From the NCBI RefSeq assembly GCF_001500025.1, contig NZ_LQIW01000001.1, positions 372,001-436,000 on the forward strand: a stretch of DNA of 64,000 bases. Reading direction: 5' to 3'. Position 1 is the first letter of the stretch. Every line of letters starts with the position of its first letter. The notes under the pieces were generated by a model. The model made no database searches. It was given only the letters and a program-made list of their open reading frames with translations, and was not told the DNA's origin. The translations under genes were made by a program, and so were the position numbers. This stretch comes from Mycobacterium sp. IS-1590. Lineage in GTDB: Bacteria; Actinomycetota; Actinomycetes; Mycobacteriales; Mycobacteriaceae. Below, in pieces: positions 18,915-28,000 of this stretch.

Positions 18915-18928
18915 ACGAACGCGTTCGT
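18915..18928. promoter_or_regulatory. 14-bp perfect palindrome (possible operator)
   Basis: acgaacgcgttcgt is identical to its reverse complement. It lies 137 nt upstream of the GH2 start codon, in the divergent region. A LacI- or TetR-type regulator site is plausible for a glycosidase promoter, but no regulator gene is adjacent. Confidence 0.45.
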
Positions 18929-18987
18929 GCAGGCATCAGCGCAATGATTCACGACGTCGATTCAAGGGCGTGTGGATGCGTGAGAGC

Positions 18988-19002
18988 TGGTGTGCCACAC
19001 CA
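18988..19002. promoter_or_regulatory. 15-bp palindrome (possible operator)
   Basis: TGGTGTG, one central C, then CACACCA, a perfect odd palindrome 59 nt from the one at 18915-18928, between the GH2 gene and the small secreted gene. Confidence 0.45.
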
Positions 19003-19367
19003 TAAATGCAAAGTCAGGATGCACACTCAGCCTAGCATCACTCCGTCGGCATCGCCACGGTCGACGCGGCTGTGCGCCCCATTCAGCGGCGTTCTCGGGC
19101 GCCGCCGTCACCGCGCTGCACCCCTGCGAAATGCCGAGTTTGAGCAAACGGTGAGTAGAGGAACTAGATATACGGCTGATGATCCTGTTGTCGCCGGATG
19201 CGGCCACCATACAGGAAGGAATGGTTCGGGCATCGCAGGAGACATCGACGCGGCTGAGGGGTTCGTTACGGCGACTCGCCGATCCGGTGTTCTGCCCCGA
19301 GTCCCGCGCGTGGCTGCCACAATCGGGTCGGGCGACGGCGCTTGGCACGTCGCCGGAGGGAGAAGAT

Positions 19368-19631
19368 GTGCGCAAGGTATTGCTGTGCGCCGCTGCGGCC
19401 TTGTTCGCCGGGGGATTGGTGACCGCGAACCCGCCGAGTGCCGAGGCGACGCTCTGTGGTTCGGTCGGCGGCAGGTTCGTCGACGTGACCGGGTGTGCCG
19501 ACCCGCTCTCGTATCTCAACGAGTTGCCGCCACCGCCACCCCCGCCGGTGTACGTTCCGCCGCCGCCGGCGCCGAACGTCAGCGCGTGCGTCAACGTCGG
19601 GCGTCGGGTCAGTGTGAGCGGCTGCATCTGA
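19368..19631 (+). CDS. Small secreted Pro-rich protein with paired Cys motifs
   Basis: 87 aa from the GTG at 19368, with ggaggg about 8 nt upstream. The N-terminus VRKVLLCAAAALFAGGLVT is a signal peptide with probable cleavage after PPSAEA. The mature part has two similar Cys-bounded units, CGSVGGRFVDVTGC and CVNVGRRVSVSGC, separated by a proline-rich stretch (PPPPPPPVYVPPPPAP). Each unit could close as a disulfide loop. No known function recognised; likely exported to the cell wall. The longer upstream frame lacks a plausible start. Confidence 0.75.
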   Translation: MRKVLLCAAAALFAGGLVTANPPSAEATLCGSVGGRFVDVTGCADPLSYLNELPPPPPPPVYVPPPPAPNVSACVNVGRRVSVSGCI

Positions 19632-19660
19632 CCGCGCACCGGTCTGCTTGACTGACGGCC

Positions 19661-20431
19661 GTGGACCGCGCTGCATTCGACCGTCTCTTCGATATGACCG
19701 ACCGCACCGTGATCGTCACGGGCGGCACCAGGGGCATCGGCCTCGCGCTGGCCGAGGGTTTCGTCCTCGCGGGCGCCCGCGTCGTGGTGGCCAGCCGCAA
19801 ACCCGAGGCCTGCGAGCGGACCGCCGAGCATCTGCGCGGCCTCGGGGGACAGGCCGTCGGCGTGCCCACCCACCTGGGTGAGGTCGACGCCCTCGAGGCG
19901 CTGGTGCAGCGGACCGTCGATGAGTTCGGCGGCATCGATGTGGTGGTCAACAACGCCGCCAATGCCCTGGCCCAACCGCTGGGTGAGATGACGCCCGAGG
20001 CGTTGACGAAGTCCTTCGAGGTGAATCTGCGCGGGCCGGTGTTTCTCGTCCAGGCGGCGCTGCCCTATCTCAAGGCCAGTGCGAAAGCCAGTGTGATCAA
20101 CCTGGTTTCGGTCGGGGCGTTCAATTTCTCGGCGCTGACCTCGATCTACTCGGCCAACAAGGCCGCGCTGATGTCGTTCACCCGCTCGATGGCCGCCGAG
20201 TTCGCGTCGTCGGGCATCCGGGTCAATGCGATCGCGCCCGGGCCGGTGGACACCGACATGATGCGCAACAACCCGCAGGAGGTCGTCGACGGGATGGCGC
20301 GCAGCACGTTTCTCAAACGGCTCGCATCACCCGACGAATTGGTCGGCACCGCCCTGCTGCTGGCATCGGATGCCGGCAGCTACATCACCGGCACGGTCAT
20401 GATCGTGGACGGCGGCGGAACGCCTCGCTAG
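19661..20431 (+). CDS. SDR-family oxidoreductase
   Basis: 256 aa from a GTG. Classical short-chain dehydrogenase: cofactor motif TGGTRGIG near residue 20, NNAAN near 96, catalytic Ser in LVSVGAF and YSANK (Tyr and Lys). Arg in ASRKPE after the second strand favours NADPH. The C-terminal 12 codons overlap the convergent enoyl-CoA hydratase gene (20397-20431). Substrate unknown; with an enoyl-CoA hydratase next door, a 3-hydroxyacyl-CoA or steroid-like substrate is possible, but this is only inference. Confidence 0.85.
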   Translation: MDRAAFDRLFDMTDRTVIVTGGTRGIGLALAEGFVLAGARVVVASRKPEACERTAEHLRGLGGQAVGVPTHLGEVDALEALVQRTVDEFGGIDVVVNNAANALAQPLGEMTPEALTKSFEVNLRGPVFLVQAALPYLKASAKASVINLVSVGAFNFSALTSIYSANKAALMSFTRSMAAEFASSGIRVNAIAPGPVDTDMMRNNPQEVVDGMARSTFLKRLASPDELVGTALLLASDAGSYITGTVMIVDGGGTPR

Positions 20432-21185
20432 CCTCGCGCATCTCACCGCTGGTCGAGGCCAGGATCTGGCTGCGGTTCTCCAGGTGCAGCGCCGCTTCCA
20501 GGCTCGACGCCTCGAGGTTCGCCCACAGCACCTGCTTGGTCGACTCGAGGCCGAACTTGCCGTAGCCGCAGAGTGTCTCGGCGATCGCCATGGCATCGAA
20601 GACCAGCGCCTCATCGGTTGACACCCGCGACACCAGCCCGAGTCGCAGCGCTTCTGGGGCGTCGACGGCCCGCGCGGTGAGGATGAGGTCGAATGCGGGT
20701 CCGGCGCCGATGATCCGCGGCAGCGTGTAGCTGACACCGATGTCGCAGCCGCCGAGGCCCAGCTTGATGAACTGGGTGCAGAACCGCGCCGATTCCGAGG
20801 CTATACGGATGTCGCAGGCCAGCGCGATGCCCATCCCGCCGCCGTACGCGACACCGTTGACCGCGGCGATCACGGGTTGCCGCAACCGGTGGATGCGGGC
20901 GGTCAGGTCGGCGATGCGTTCCTGCCAGCGCATCCCCGAGCGCGGAAATTCGGTTCCCTCGCCGGCCTTGTTGGGATTGGGATCGGTGAGGTCCAGCCCC
21001 GAGCAGAAGCCCCGTCCGGCGCCGGTGAGCACGACGACGCGGCACGCGTTGTCGGCATCGATCTGGGCCAGCGTGGAGTGGAGGTCCTCGACCAGTTCGT
21101 AGGACAGCGCGTTGAGCTTGTCGGGGCGGTTCAGTGTGAGCACGGCGATGTCGGGACGCGGGTGGGCCAGTTCGAGGTGCGGCAT
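20397..21185 (-). CDS. Enoyl-CoA hydratase/isomerase family protein
   Basis: 262 aa. Crotonase fold: RPDKLNALS near residue 20, the oxyanion-hole GRGFCSGLDL near 60, VNGVAYGGGMGIALACD near 110 and GLGGCDIG near 140. The second catalytic Glu of canonical hydratases is replaced in this last loop (GGCDIG instead of a GGxxx-Glu type), so an isomerase or other crotonase activity is possible. ATG at 21185 is chosen because a TAGCGT element ends 6 nt before it; a GTG lies two codons upstream. It sits 23 nt downstream of the TetR gene on the same strand. Confidence 0.85.
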   Translation of the reverse strand: MPHLELAHPRPDIAVLTLNRPDKLNALSYELVEDLHSTLAQIDADNACRVVVLTGAGRGFCSGLDLTDPNPNKAGEGTEFPRSGMRWQERIADLTARIHRLRQPVIAAVNGVAYGGGMGIALACDIRIASESARFCTQFIKLGLGGCDIGVSYTLPRIIGAGPAFDLILTARAVDAPEALRLGLVSRVSTDEALVFDAMAIAETLCGYGKFGLESTKQVLWANLEASSLEAALHLENRSQILASTSGEMREASEAFRRRPRS

Positions 21186-21191
21186 GCGCAC

Positions 21192-21197
21192 ACGCTA
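21192..21197 (-). promoter_or_regulatory. -10 element of the enoyl-CoA hydratase gene
   Basis: On the minus strand TAGCGT (TANNNT) is followed by 6 nt and the ATG at 21185. It would give a leaderless transcript independent of the upstream TetR gene. Confidence 0.45.
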
Positions 21198-21208
21198 ACC
21201 CGCCCGAT

Positions 21209-21895
21209 TCACACGCTGCTGCGCCATCCCGTGACGCCGACCACGATCATCCGCAGCTGTTTGACCGCCACTCGTTTGATCTCGTTGAGCGCGGCCTGAT
21301 CGTGGGCGTCCTCGATGGCCTCGGCGATCACGATCATCGCGTTGACGAACAGGCTCGCCAAGATGTTGAGGTCTTCGCTGCTCCAGGTGTTCAAGCCCGG
21401 GAAGCGGGCCAGGTCGATCGCCAGCTCCGAGGTGATCAGTCGAATCTCGGTGCGGATGGCGTACCGCAGCACGGTGACCCCGCTGTTGCGCTCTCGGCCG
21501 ATGAAGCGCCAGTGCTCGCGGCGTTCGTTCACGCCGTCGATGAGGATGTCGACGCTGGACTCGATGACCCTCTTGGGGTCGAGCCTGCCCGCGCGGGCGC
21601 CGCGCAGCATGTCGCGCAGACTGCGGAACGACTCGTCGATGAGGACGAGCCCGAGGGCTTCCATCGACTCGAAATGCCGGTAGAACGCCGCGGGCACGAT
21701 GCCGGCTTCGCGCGTGACCTCCCGCAGGCTCAGCGCCGAGAAGCTGCGCTCCTCGAGCAGCTTGAGTGCGGCCGCGACGATCGCCTGCCGGGTGGCCTCC
21801 TTGCGCTCCTCGCGGGACATGGTCGCCCGCGGGTGATCGCGCGAACGTGACCGTCCCGACCGGCTCGACCGTGAGCCAGGCGTACGACTGTTCAC
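21209..21895 (-). CDS. TetR-family repressor divergent from the desaturase operon
   Basis: 228 aa from the GTG at 21895; an ATG at 21820 (MSREERKEATRQAIV) is the alternative. The helix-turn-helix reads FSALSLREVTREAGIVPAAFYRHFESMEAL, characteristic of TetR proteins; the remaining ~150 residues form the helical ligand/dimer domain. The longer start is preferred because a -10 (TAGGTT) ends 7 nt before the GTG. It shares its control region with the oxidoreductase/desA3 operon, so it likely senses an acyl or acyl-CoA ligand and controls unsaturated fatty acid synthesis and itself. Confidence 0.85.
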   Translation of the reverse strand: MNSRTPGSRSSRSGRSRSRDHPRATMSREERKEATRQAIVAAALKLLEERSFSALSLREVTREAGIVPAAFYRHFESMEALGLVLIDESFRSLRDMLRGARAGRLDPKRVIESSVDILIDGVNERREHWRFIGRERNSGVTVLRYAIRTEIRLITSELAIDLARFPGLNTWSSEDLNILASLFVNAMIVIAEAIEDAHDQAALNEIKRVAVKQLRMIVVGVTGWRSSV

Positions 21896-21905
21896 TGTGT
21901 GAAAC
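21889..21905. promoter_or_regulatory. Operator-like half-palindrome at the TetR start
   Basis: TGTTCAC (21889-21895), three nt, then GTGAAAC (21899-21905). The left half is identical to the right arm of the perfect site at 21966-21972. It covers the GTG start of the TetR gene and touches its -10 element, so binding here would give autoregulation. Confidence 0.55.
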
Positions 21906-21908
21906 CTA
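21903..21908 (-). promoter_or_regulatory. -10 element of the TetR gene (leaderless)
   Basis: On the minus strand TAGGTT is followed by 7 nt and the GTG at 21895. Confidence 0.55.
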
Positions 21909-21949
21909 CCACAACCTGGGTGAATGGGTTGACGAGGTGCTGCAGGCCC

Positions 21950-21972
21950 GTGAACAGTGTACATATGTTCAC
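21950..21972. promoter_or_regulatory. Palindromic operator GTGAACA-N9-TGTTCAC
   Basis: Perfect 7-bp arms, 21950-21956 and 21966-21972, with a 9-nt centre holding tgtaca. The ATG at 21965 lies inside the site, so a bound repressor would block the start region of the oxidoreductase/desA3 operon. The adjacent TetR protein is the obvious ligand. Confidence 0.7.
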
Positions 21973-23032
21973 TCAAACTTTGACGCGCGGCCTGAGGGAC
22001 CGGGTGCTCGGGTCACCGCTGGTCGACCTGCTGACCGGCCCGCATGGCGTGGACCGATACACCGAGCTCGTCGCGCCCACCTGGACGCGGGGCGACGCTC
22101 GTGCCGAAGTCGTCGCGGTGCGGCGCCAGACCCCGCGCAGCGTCACTCTCACCCTGGAGCCGAATCAGGCGTTCACTGGTTTCCGCGCCGGGCAGCACAT
22201 CAACCTGACGGTCGAGATCGACGGTCGCCGTCGCACCCGGCCGTACTCGCCGGCCAACGCCGAGGGGGACTCCTACCTCGAGCTGACGGTGGGACGCCAC
22301 GACGGCGGCCTGGTCTCCGCCTACCTGTGCGACCACGCCCGCCCCGGCATGGTGGTGGGTCTGGATTCGGTCGGCGGTGACTTCGTACTTCCCGATGACC
22401 CGCCCCGGCGCATCCTGTTTGTGTCCGGCGGTAGCGGCATCACCCCGGTGATGTCGATGGTCAGGACGCTGCGGGCCCGCGGATACCGCGGCGAGGCCAC
22501 GTTCATCCACTACGCCCGCTCGGCGGAGGATGCGTGCTACCGCGCCGAGCTCGACGCGATGACCGGCGTGCGGGTGCTACACGGCTACACGCGAGCGGCG
22601 GCCGGATCCGACCTGACCGGCCGGTTCGGCCCCGCGCACCTGGCCGCGGCGATGCCCGACCCGGACGCGGTGTTCGTCTGCGGCCCGCCCGAGCTCGCCT
22701 CCGCCGTACGTGAGCACTGCACGAACGTGCGTTCGGAAAGCTTTGTCCCGCCGACGTACACGGTGCCCGCCGAACCCTCCGGCGGCACGGTCACGTTCGC
22801 CGACAGCGGGGTGGCGGTGACCGACGACGGACGCCCGCTGCTCGAGCAGGCCGAACGCGCTGGCCTGACCCCCGAAAGCGGATGCCGAATGGGCATCTGC
22901 CACAGCTGCACCCGCCGCAAGACTCGCGGCGTGGTGAAGAACCTGGTCACCGGCGCGGTGTCCGCCGCGGAGGACGAGGACGTGCAGATCTGCGTCTCGG
23001 CCCCCGTCGGCGACGTCGACCTCGCGCTTTGA
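21965..23032 (+). CDS. Ferredoxin-reductase-type electron donor for DesA3 (Rv3230c-like)
   Basis: About 355 aa from the ATG at 21965 (MFTQTLTRGL); the start is uncertain because it lies in the operator and lacks a clear ribosome site. FAD-binding RTRPYSPAN, NAD(P)H-binding VSGGSGITPVMSM, and a C-terminal plant-type [2Fe-2S] domain with CRMGICHSC (CX4CX2C) and the last Cys in VQICVSAP. In M. tuberculosis Rv3230c passes electrons from NADPH to the stearoyl-CoA desaturase DesA3. DesA3 begins 17 nt downstream, giving a complete two-gene desaturase system. Confidence 0.92.
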   Translation: MFTQTLTRGLRDRVLGSPLVDLLTGPHGVDRYTELVAPTWTRGDARAEVVAVRRQTPRSVTLTLEPNQAFTGFRAGQHINLTVEIDGRRRTRPYSPANAEGDSYLELTVGRHDGGLVSAYLCDHARPGMVVGLDSVGGDFVLPDDPPRRILFVSGGSGITPVMSMVRTLRARGYRGEATFIHYARSAEDACYRAELDAMTGVRVLHGYTRAAAGSDLTGRFGPAHLAAAMPDPDAVFVCGPPELASAVREHCTNVRSESFVPPTYTVPAEPSGGTVTFADSGVAVTDDGRPLLEQAERAGLTPESGCRMGICHSCTRRKTRGVVKNLVTGAVSAAEDEDVQICVSAPVGDVDLAL

Positions 23033-23049
23033 ACCGAAAGGAGTTCGAC

Positions 23050-24156
23050 ATGACCGTCATCACCGACATCACGTCCAAACCGCACACCCTCGAAAAGACA
23101 GTGGCGGGCAAGAAGATCAGTCTGACCGCCGAGCAGGCCGAGGCATTCGGCCGCGAACTCGACGCGCTCAAGGAGCGTGTGATCGCTGACCTGGGCGAGC
23201 GTGACGCCACCTACATCCGACGGGTCATCAAGACGCAGCGCGCTTTCGAGATCGGCGGCCGTGCCCTGCTGTTCGGTGGAGTCTTCCCGCCGCTCTGGCT
23301 CGCGGGCACCGCGCTGCTCGGACTGTCGAAGATCCTCGACAACATGGAGATCGGCCACAACGTCATGCACGGTCAATACGACTGGATGGGGGATCCGAAC
23401 ATCTCCAGCCGCGGCTTCGAATGGGACACCGCGTGCCCGGGCGAGCAGTGGCGCCACTCGCACAACTACATGCACCACACCTATACCAACATCGTCGGCA
23501 TGGACCGCGACGTCGGTTACGGCATCCTGCGAATGAGCAAGGACCAGAAGTGGACCCCGTACTTTCTGGGCAATCCCGTGTACGCCTTCCTTCTCATGGT
23601 GCTGTTCCAGTACGGCGTCGCGCTACACGAACTCGAGACCGAGCGTATCCGCGCCGGCGAGATCACGATCGCGGACAAGCGCGAAATCCTCGAGGGCATC
23701 TGGCGCAAGACCAAACGCCAGACACTCAAGGATTACGTCGCATTCCCGCTGTTGGCCGGGCCGTTCGCACCGTGGGTGGTCGCGGGGAACCTGACCGCGA
23801 ACCTGATGCGCAACGTGTGGGCGTACATGATCATCTTCTGCGGTCACTTCCCCGACGACGTCCAGGAGTTCTCCGTCGAGGAGACCAAGGCCGAGACGCG
23901 GGGCCAGTGGTACTTCCGGCAGGTGCTGGGCTCGGCGAACCTGACCGGTGGAAGGCTGTTCCACATCCTGAGCGGAAATCTGTCGTTCCAGATCGAGCAC
24001 CATCTGTTCCCCGACATTCCGGCGCACCGCCTGGCCGAGATCTCCGACGAGGTCAAGGACATCTGCACCCGCTACGGAATTCCGTACAACGCGGGGTCGC
24101 TGCCGCGGCAGTTCGCGACCGTGGTGCGCAAGATCGTCCGACTGGCGCTGCCGTAG
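23050..24156 (+). CDS. desA3: Stearoyl-CoA delta-9 desaturase
   Basis: 368 aa from the ATG at 23050, with aaaggag 6 nt upstream. Integral membrane di-iron desaturase making oleoyl-CoA from stearoyl-CoA. Histidine boxes: HNVMH near residue 103, HSHNYMHH near 138 and QIEHHLFP near 316, plus CGHFP. Hydrophobic segments near 75-95, 180-200 and 235-265 fit the usual four-helix topology. Coupled to its reductase and controlled by the palindromic site upstream. In M. tuberculosis this pair lies elsewhere (Rv3230c-Rv3229c), so it is in a different context here. Confidence 0.94.
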   Translation: MTVITDITSKPHTLEKTVAGKKISLTAEQAEAFGRELDALKERVIADLGERDATYIRRVIKTQRAFEIGGRALLFGGVFPPLWLAGTALLGLSKILDNMEIGHNVMHGQYDWMGDPNISSRGFEWDTACPGEQWRHSHNYMHHTYTNIVGMDRDVGYGILRMSKDQKWTPYFLGNPVYAFLLMVLFQYGVALHELETERIRAGEITIADKREILEGIWRKTKRQTLKDYVAFPLLAGPFAPWVVAGNLTANLMRNVWAYMIIFCGHFPDDVQEFSVEETKAETRGQWYFRQVLGSANLTGGRLFHILSGNLSFQIEHHLFPDIPAHRLAEISDEVKDICTRYGIPYNAGSLPRQFATVVRKIVRLALP

Positions 24157-24171
24157 CGACCCCGGGCGCGG

Positions 24172-24227
24172 CGAGACTGCGGTATTTGATGGGAATCGGC
24201 CGAAATCCGTCACAAACCGCAGTCTCG
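24172..24227. repeat. Extragenic inverted repeat, family 2
   Basis: Arms cgagactgcggt (24172-24183) and accgcagtctcg (24216-24227) are exact 12-bp reverse complements around a 32-nt centre. It lies between desA3 and the convergent nei2 gene, so a stem-loop could end both transcripts. Its arms differ from those of family 1. Confidence 0.8.
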
Positions 24228-24245
24228 GCGCGCTTCGGGCGCGGG

Positions 24246-25019
24246 TCAGGTCTGGCAGACCGGACACCAGTAGGACACGCGATCACCCGGGTTGCCGGGG
24301 CGGGACGAGTCCGACTCGATCGGCGTGCCGCACCGGCGGCACGGTCGGCCACGCCGGCCATAGACCCACAAGTCGCGACCGCTGCGGGTGTCACCGGTCG
24401 TGGTGCGGTTGACGCGGGACCTGTTCAGCCACAGCATGTCTCGGGCCCGCTGCACCATCCGCAGCGGGTCCTTGACGCTGCCGACCGGGGTGGTGGGCAG
24501 GTAGCCGGTGACGAAGCAGAGCTCGTTGGCGTAGACGTTGCCGACGCCCGCCATCACCCGCTGGTCCAGTAGCGCCTCGGCCAGCGGCCGCTGCGGATCC
24601 TCGACGAGATTGGCCCTGGCGACGCGCGGTTCCCAGTCGTCGCCGAGCAGATCCGGGCCGAGGTGGGCGACGGCTTCCATATCGTGGTCACGTTGCAGGA
24701 TCTCCAGCACGCCGAGGTCGACACCCGCGGCGCGGGAGTCGCTGGTGTGCAACAGAATCCGGATCTTGTACTCGGGTACCCGTCTTATCTGGCCGCCGAT
24801 CAGCCAGGCGCCCTCCATTTTCAGATGCGAGTGGATGCTGGCGTCGCCGACGCGGATGAACAGGTGCTTGCCGCGGCTGATCACCTCGTCGACAACGCAG
24901 CCGGTCAGGTCCACCGTGGCGAACTTGGGCACCCGCACGTCGCAGCGCGTGAGCTGCTTGCCGGCCAACGCCTCGCGCAGTTTCGTGGCGGCGCGGTAGA
25001 CCGTGTCACCCTCGGGCAT
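24246..25019 (-). CDS. nei2: DNA glycosylase/AP lyase, endonuclease VIII type
   Basis: 257 aa. It removes oxidised pyrimidines and nicks the abasic site. The N-terminus is [10 protein letters not shown], with the catalytic Pro2-Glu3 pair; the C-terminal zinc finger has CRRCG and [15 protein letters not shown] is the helix-two-turn-helix region. M. tuberculosis has nei2 next to lhr in the same arrangement (Rv3297-Rv3296). It starts after lhr with a 36-nt gap, on the same strand, so repair glycosylase and helicase are probably co-expressed. Confidence 0.93.
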   Translation of the reverse strand: MPEGDTVYRAATKLREALAGKQLTRCDVRVPKFATVDLTGCVVDEVISRGKHLFIRVGDASIHSHLKMEGAWLIGGQIRRVPEYKIRILLHTSDSRAAGVDLGVLEILQRDHDMEAVAHLGPDLLGDDWEPRVARANLVEDPQRPLAEALLDQRVMAGVGNVYANELCFVTGYLPTTPVGSVKDPLRMVQRARDMLWLNRSRVNRTTTGDTRSGRDLWVYGRRGRPCRRCGTPIESDSSRPGNPGDRVSYWCPVCQT

Positions 25020-25055
25020 GCGTCAGCGCCTTCTGTGCTTCGGGCAGGGCCCTCA

Positions 25056-28000
25056 TCACCGTAGCCGCAGCCCCCGCGGTGTGCGGGCGAACCCGGCGCC
25101 CAGCAGGGCGTCGTGCACCGCCGCGCGCTCGCCCGCGGCACCCGGCTCGAGCACGGGAACACCGTTGACTTTCTCGACGAGGAATGATCCGACGCGACCG
25201 CTGCTGACCAGATCGGCCAGGGCCGCGGCGGCGGCGATGTGCGCATCGGTGTCGCCGGTGAAGCTCAGCAGTGAGCGCCCGCCGCGTTCGAGGAACCACA
25301 CCAGTTCGCCGTCGACCATCGCGACCAGTGCACCGGCCTTGCGGCCCGGGCGGTGCGTGACGTCGTCGTCGGATCGTTTTGTCGGCCACGGGAGCGCGGC
25401 GCCGTAGGGGTTGGCCGGATCGGCGGCCGCCAGGACGACCGCGTGGTAGTCGCGGTGGTCCTGGTCGACGCTGTCCAGATAGGTGCGCAAGCGGTCCACC
25501 GTGGATGCGACGGCGAACTGTGCACCGCCGAGTGACTCGACGAAATAGCCCCGCTGGCACCGGCCGGCGTCTTCGAACGCCGTCAGCACCTTGTAGAGCA
25601 TGGCGAACCCGCCGGGCACGCCTTCCGTGCCGACCGCGCCCTTGGTCAGCACCCCGTGGCGGCCCAGCAGCAGTTCGGCCTGAAAGTGCGCGCGCACAGT
25701 CGATTCCGGCTCGGCGACCGGCAGCGCCGACCACCGGCCGGCCACGGTGGGGTCCGCGTTGCGGGTCTGGGCGTGCGCGACGCTGTAGCTGCTCAACCTC
25801 GGCGCCCGTCGCCGCTGCCGATGCGCCGGTGTGCTGCGTCGCCCGGACGTCCCGCGAGTACCCATCAACTTGGCGCGCACCGGCGCGAACGTGTCGCCGG
25901 TGATCCAGCCCGCCCAGATCAGATCCCACAGCGCGTTCTTGTGGTCTTCGCTCGGATTGTCCGCGAGCTGACGAAAAAAGAAAGCGCCGCCGCGATCGAG
26001 CGTTTCGAGGATCGCCCGGTGGGTGTCGGTGAACTCGATCTCGGTGGGCGCGCTCAACGTCAACGGCGCCGACTCGGCGGAGTGGAAAGCGATCCACCCG
26101 TCGCCACCGCCGATCTGGCCGGCCCCCGACCACGTGACCTCACCGGAGGCCAGTAGTTCGTCGAGCATCGCCGGCTGGTAGTCGCGCACGCGTTGACCGA
26201 ACACCAGGGGCTCGACGGCCGAAGCCGGAACCGGCACGCCCGAAAGCTGGTCGATCACGGCGGCCAGCCCGTCGACGCCGCTGTTGTGCGCCGAGCCGAC
26301 CGACTGCCACGCGGGCAGGAAGCGTCCGTACGCTGCGGTGCTGACCGGCTCGATCTGCGCGCGCAGCGCCGCGAGCGACCGGCGCCGCAGAATCTTGAGC
26401 ACGTCGGAGTCGCACCACTGCTCGGTGGAAACCGGGTCGGCGACCGGTAGGTCGGTGAACTCACCGCGAATCAGCTTGCCGTCGATGGCCATCCGGCCCA
26501 GCACGTCGGCGGTGACGCGCAGACCCAGGCCGAACCGGGCGGCCGCGTCGTGCGTGGTGAACGGTCCCCGGGTGCGGGCGTAGCGGCCCACCAGCTCGCC
26601 CAGCGGGTCGTCGACCGATTCGGTGAACGCCGTCGGCACCCCGACCGGTACGGCCACACCCACGCCGTCGCGCAACAGGCCGATGTCCTCGATGGCGGCC
26701 CACCACGTCTCGTCGGCGAAGGACACAGTCACGGCACGCTTGGCGGCACGCAAACCGTCGAGCCAGCCGCCGACGTCGGAAGTCGTGCAGCGTTCGGCGA
26801 TCTCGGCTTCGGTCAACGGGCCCAGCAGCCGCAGCAGGTCGGCGATGCCCTCGGCGTCGCGGGCCTGCCGGTCGTCGCTCAGATGCTGGAGTTGTCGGGT
26901 CGTAGTCGTGATGACCTGCGGGTCGAGCAGCTCGCGCAACTCGACCCGGCCCAGCAGTTCGGCCAACAGCACACTGTCCAAAGACAGTGCCGCGGCCCGG
27001 CGTTCGGCCAGCGGGCTGTCGCCCTCGTACATGAAGGCGCCGACGTACCCGAACAACAGCGAGGCGGCGAACGGCGACGGCGTGGTGGTCTCCACCTCGA
27101 CGATGCGTAACCGGCGCTGAGCAACCCGGTGCATCAGCTCAGTCAGAGCCGGCACGTCGTAGACGTCCTGCAGGCATTCCCGCACGGCCTCCAACACGAT
27201 CGGGAAGTCGGGGTACTTGCGCGCGACGTCGAGCAGTTGCGCGGCGCGCTGGCGTTGGTGCCACAGCGGGGAACGCTTGCCGGGATGGCGGCGCGGCAAC
27301 AGCAACGCGCGGGCGGCGCACTCGCGGAACCGGGACGCGAACAACGCCGACCCGCCGACCTCGGCGGTGACGATCGGCTCGATCTCGTCGGCGTCGAAGA
27401 CGAACAGGTCGGCGCCGGGCGGCACGTCTTCGGTGTCGGGCAGGCGCACGATGATGCCGTCGTCGGAGGCGGTGGGCTTCTCCTCGATGCCGTACCGCTC
27501 GCGCAGCCGTCGCGACACCGCCAGCGCCAATGGGCCGTGCACCCGCAGTCCGTAGGGCGAGTGAAGGATGACGCGCCAGTCGCCGAGCTCATCGCGGAAC
27601 CGTTCGACGACGAATGTCGCGTCGGAAGGGACAACACCCGTCGCCTGGCGTTGGTCGTCGATCAGCTGCCACAGATTGTCGGCGGCGAACTGGTCGAAAC
27701 CCATTGACCGGCACCGCTGGTCGAACTCGTCGCGACCGAGGCGGGCCAACTCGCCGGTGTACGCCCCGACCGCGGCGCCCAGTTCGGCCGGGCGGCCGAC
27801 GCCGTCGCCGCGCCAGAAGGGGAGTCGCGCCGGTTGGCCGGGTGCCGGGACCACCAGGACGCGGTCGTGGGTGATCTCGGTGATCCGCCAGCTCGTCGCG
27901 CCCAAAGAGATGACGTCGCTCGGCCGTGACTCGTACACCATCTCCTCGTCGAGTTCGCCGACACGGGAGGGCTTCTCGGAGTCGGTGGCCAGGTAGACCG

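Larger units (their letters stand above)
18779..19367. other. 589-nt non-coding stretch upstream of the GH2 gene and the small secreted gene
   Basis: No convincing gene is seen on either strand; open frames here lack typical codon use and starts. The stretch is less GC-rich than its neighbours in places and contains two perfect palindromes (18915-18928 and 18988-19002), candidates for regulator sites between divergent transcription units. The ribosome site ggaggg precedes the GTG at 19368. Confidence 0.6.

Noticed and set aside
19179..19367. N-terminal extension of the small secreted gene to the ATG at 19179
   Set aside because: It would bury the signal peptide; the GTG at 19368 has a good ribosome site directly upstream.
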